Assembly: GCA_002428885.1 (NCBI GenBank)
Contig: DIYE01000231.1
Coordinates: forward strand, 1 to 7,258
Source: Alphaproteobacteria bacterium UBA6062
GTDB taxonomy: Bacteria > Pseudomonadota > Alphaproteobacteria > Sneathiellales > Sneathiellaceae
Reading direction: 5' to 3'
DNA length: 7,258 bases
The notes under the pieces were generated by a model. That model worked only from the letters and a program-made list of their open reading frames with translations. It had not been told where the DNA came from and did not search any database. This document shows, one piece after another, positions 6,596 through 7,258 of the stretch (position 1 is the first letter of the stretch; each line of letters begins with the position of its first letter). Position numbers and translations under genes: made by a program.

Positions 6596-6624
6596 TTACC
6601 TAACATTTTTGTGAGGTAAGGAGG
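6596..6624 (+). promoter_or_regulatory. Strong ribosome binding site of the 2TM gene, partly inside an inverted repeat
   Basis: AAGGAGG (6618-6624) lies 5 nt before ATG 6630 and is close to the ideal anti-16S match; it decides this start over the out-of-frame ATG at 6626. TTACCT (6596-6601) is the exact complement of AGGTAA (6614-6619), and C6594 and T6595 can extend the pairing to G6621 and G6620. Such a hairpin would cover the 5' part of the site. Whether it forms in vivo is unknown. Confidence 0.5.
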
Positions 6625-6629
6625 AATGT

Positions 6630-6935
6630 ATGCAGGAAGAGGAAGACAAGGAATATCAGCGTGCCCGGCGCAAGGTCCGCCAGCTTCAGCATTTCTATCG
6701 CCATCTGATCATCTATGGTGTGATCATCACGTTCCTCCATATCATCAATCTGATAACATCCAGTTATTACTGGGCCATCTGGCCCACGCTGGGCTGGGGC
6801 GTCGCGGTTGCCATCCATGCGTCACAGCATCTGGACTGGCTTCCGATGTTTGATGAAGAATGGGAAGAGAGAAAAATCCAGGAAATCATGGCCAAGCGGC
6901 AGGCCCGCGACGACAAGCAGACGGGCTCTGCCTGA
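6630..6935 (+). CDS. 2TM domain-containing small membrane protein
   Basis: A 101-residue inner-membrane protein. The start follows a near-perfect ribosome binding site. A charged N-terminal segment (1-20) leads into membrane helix 1 (about 25-43, rich in Ile, Leu and Val), a short SSYY turn, and membrane helix 2 (about 47-66). The motif WPTLGWGVAVAIH (51-63) and the following WEERKIQEIM (78-87) are the hallmarks of the 2TM domain family as I recall it; both ends are predicted cytoplasmic. In other proteins the 2TM domain can be fused to signalling or DNA-binding domains; here it stands alone. Its function is not established and the neighbours offer no clue. It converges with the thioesterase gene, 5 bp apart. 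Confidence 0.88.
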   Translation: MQEEEDKEYQRARRKVRQLQHFYRHLIIYGVIITFLHIINLITSSYYWAIWPTLGWGVAVAIHASQHLDWLPMFDEEWEERKIQEIMAKRQARDDKQTGSA

Positions 6936-6940
6936 CAAGA

Positions 6941-7258
6941 CTATTCAGCGGGGACTTCTCTGGGTTTTCCGTCATCATCAATGGCAACGAAGATATAAGT
7001 CCCTTCGGTCACTTTGATCTCTGTCGGATCAAGCTTACGGGCGACAATCGTCGTCAGCTTGATATGCATGGAAGTCCGGCCAACCTTTTCGATATCGCCG
7101 TAAATACTGACCACATCACCGGTTTTGATGGGCTCATGGAAAGTCATCGCTTCAACAGCAACCGTCACCACCCTGCCCTTTGCCCGGCGTGAGGCAATAA
7201 CGCCCCCGGCAATATCCATCTGGGACAGAACCCAACCACCAAAGATATCACCATTATT
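6941..7258 (-). CDS. YciA-type acyl-CoA thioesterase, 5' end outside window
   Basis: The frame is open from the window edge to TAG at 6943-6941, giving the C-terminal 105 residues. The visible part begins NNGDIFGGWVLSQMDIAGG, the hotdog-fold active-site segment of YciA-like thioesterases, in which the Asp of NGD is the catalytic candidate. It continues with GRVVTVAVEAMTF, IKTGDVVSIYG and a VAIDDDGKPREVP ending close to that of E. coli YciA. Family members hydrolyse acyl-CoA esters in the cytoplasm; the chain-length preference here is unknown. The internal ATG at 7219 is not the start, because the conserved active-site residues lie upstream of it. Roughly 25 N-terminal residues are missing. 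It reads towards the 2TM gene and I see no clear intrinsic terminator in the 5-bp gap. Confidence 0.93.
   Translation of the reverse strand, partial: NNGDIFGGWVLSQMDIAGGVIASRRAKGRVVTVAVEAMTFHEPIKTGDVVSIYGDIEKVGRTSMHIKLTTIVARKLDPTEIKVTEGTYIFVAIDDDGKPREVPAE

Larger units (their letters stand above)
6396..6629. other. Intergenic region with several small inverted repeats
   Basis: No gene is supported here; an overlapping open frame at 6368-6619 has no ribosome binding site and no recognisable family. The gap holds AAGAGC/GCTCTT (6379-6384, 6399-6404, overlapping the SDR stop), GCCGGT/ACCGGC (6437-6442, 6457-6462), the bulged stem at 6477-6502, GTCAC/GTGAC (6555-6559, 6578-6582) and TTACCT/AGGTAA (6596-6601, 6614-6619). 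A TTGACT at 6566-6571 could be a -35 element for the 2TM gene, but no good -10 hexamer lies 16-18 bp downstream. Confidence 0.5.

Noticed and set aside
6368..6619. Plus-strand open frame overlapping the SDR end and the following gap
   Set aside because: It starts inside the SDR gene without a ribosome binding site, and its translation matches nothing I recognise.

Overview
The window looks like ordinary chromosomal DNA of an alphaproteobacterium with moderate GC content. The glnB-glnA pair behind a -24/-12 (sigma-54) promoter, the CckA-like H-box of the sensor kinase, and the DUF3253, 2TM-domain and YciA-type proteins all fit that group. I cannot name a genus from the sequence alone. I see no insertion sequence, phage gene, CRISPR array, tRNA or rRNA.

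Layout. Positions 1-2832 (minus strand) hold the N-terminal 944 residues of a large membrane sensor histidine kinase. It has a signal peptide, three consecutive periplasmic Venus-flytrap (SBP_bac_3-like) modules, one membrane segment, the phospho-acceptor domain and the start of the ATPase domain; the rest lies outside the window. An AT-rich 387-bp gap without a gene (2833-3219) separates it from a divergent small gene for a DUF3253 protein (3220-3534). Next comes the nitrogen-control pair glnB (PII, 3727-4065) and glnA (type I glutamine synthetase, 4147-5556). Upstream of glnB are a strong sigma-54 promoter, a candidate sigma-70 promoter and a perfect inverted repeat abutting the sigma-54 site. 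A hairpin without a T-run lies between the two genes, and a clear intrinsic terminator follows glnA. A monocistronic SDR oxidoreductase gene (5706-6395) has its own promoter and ribosome binding site. A 234-bp gap with several small inverted repeats precedes a 2TM-domain membrane protein gene (6630-6935). That gene runs tail-to-tail, 5 bp apart, into a YciA-type acyl-CoA thioesterase gene (minus strand, 6941-7258, 5' end outside the window).

How the genes work together. Only glnB and glnA form an evident functional unit. PII carries the uridylylation tyrosine (Y51) and glutamine synthetase the adenylylation tyrosine (Y398), so both ends of the classical GlnD/GlnE/NtrBC nitrogen cascade are visible. 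The other genes look like independent transcription units. The least ordinary items are the triple-flytrap kinase, whose three modules all lack the usual amino-acid-binding aspartate, and the layered regulatory region in front of glnB. I found no evidence of a wholly new multi-gene system here.
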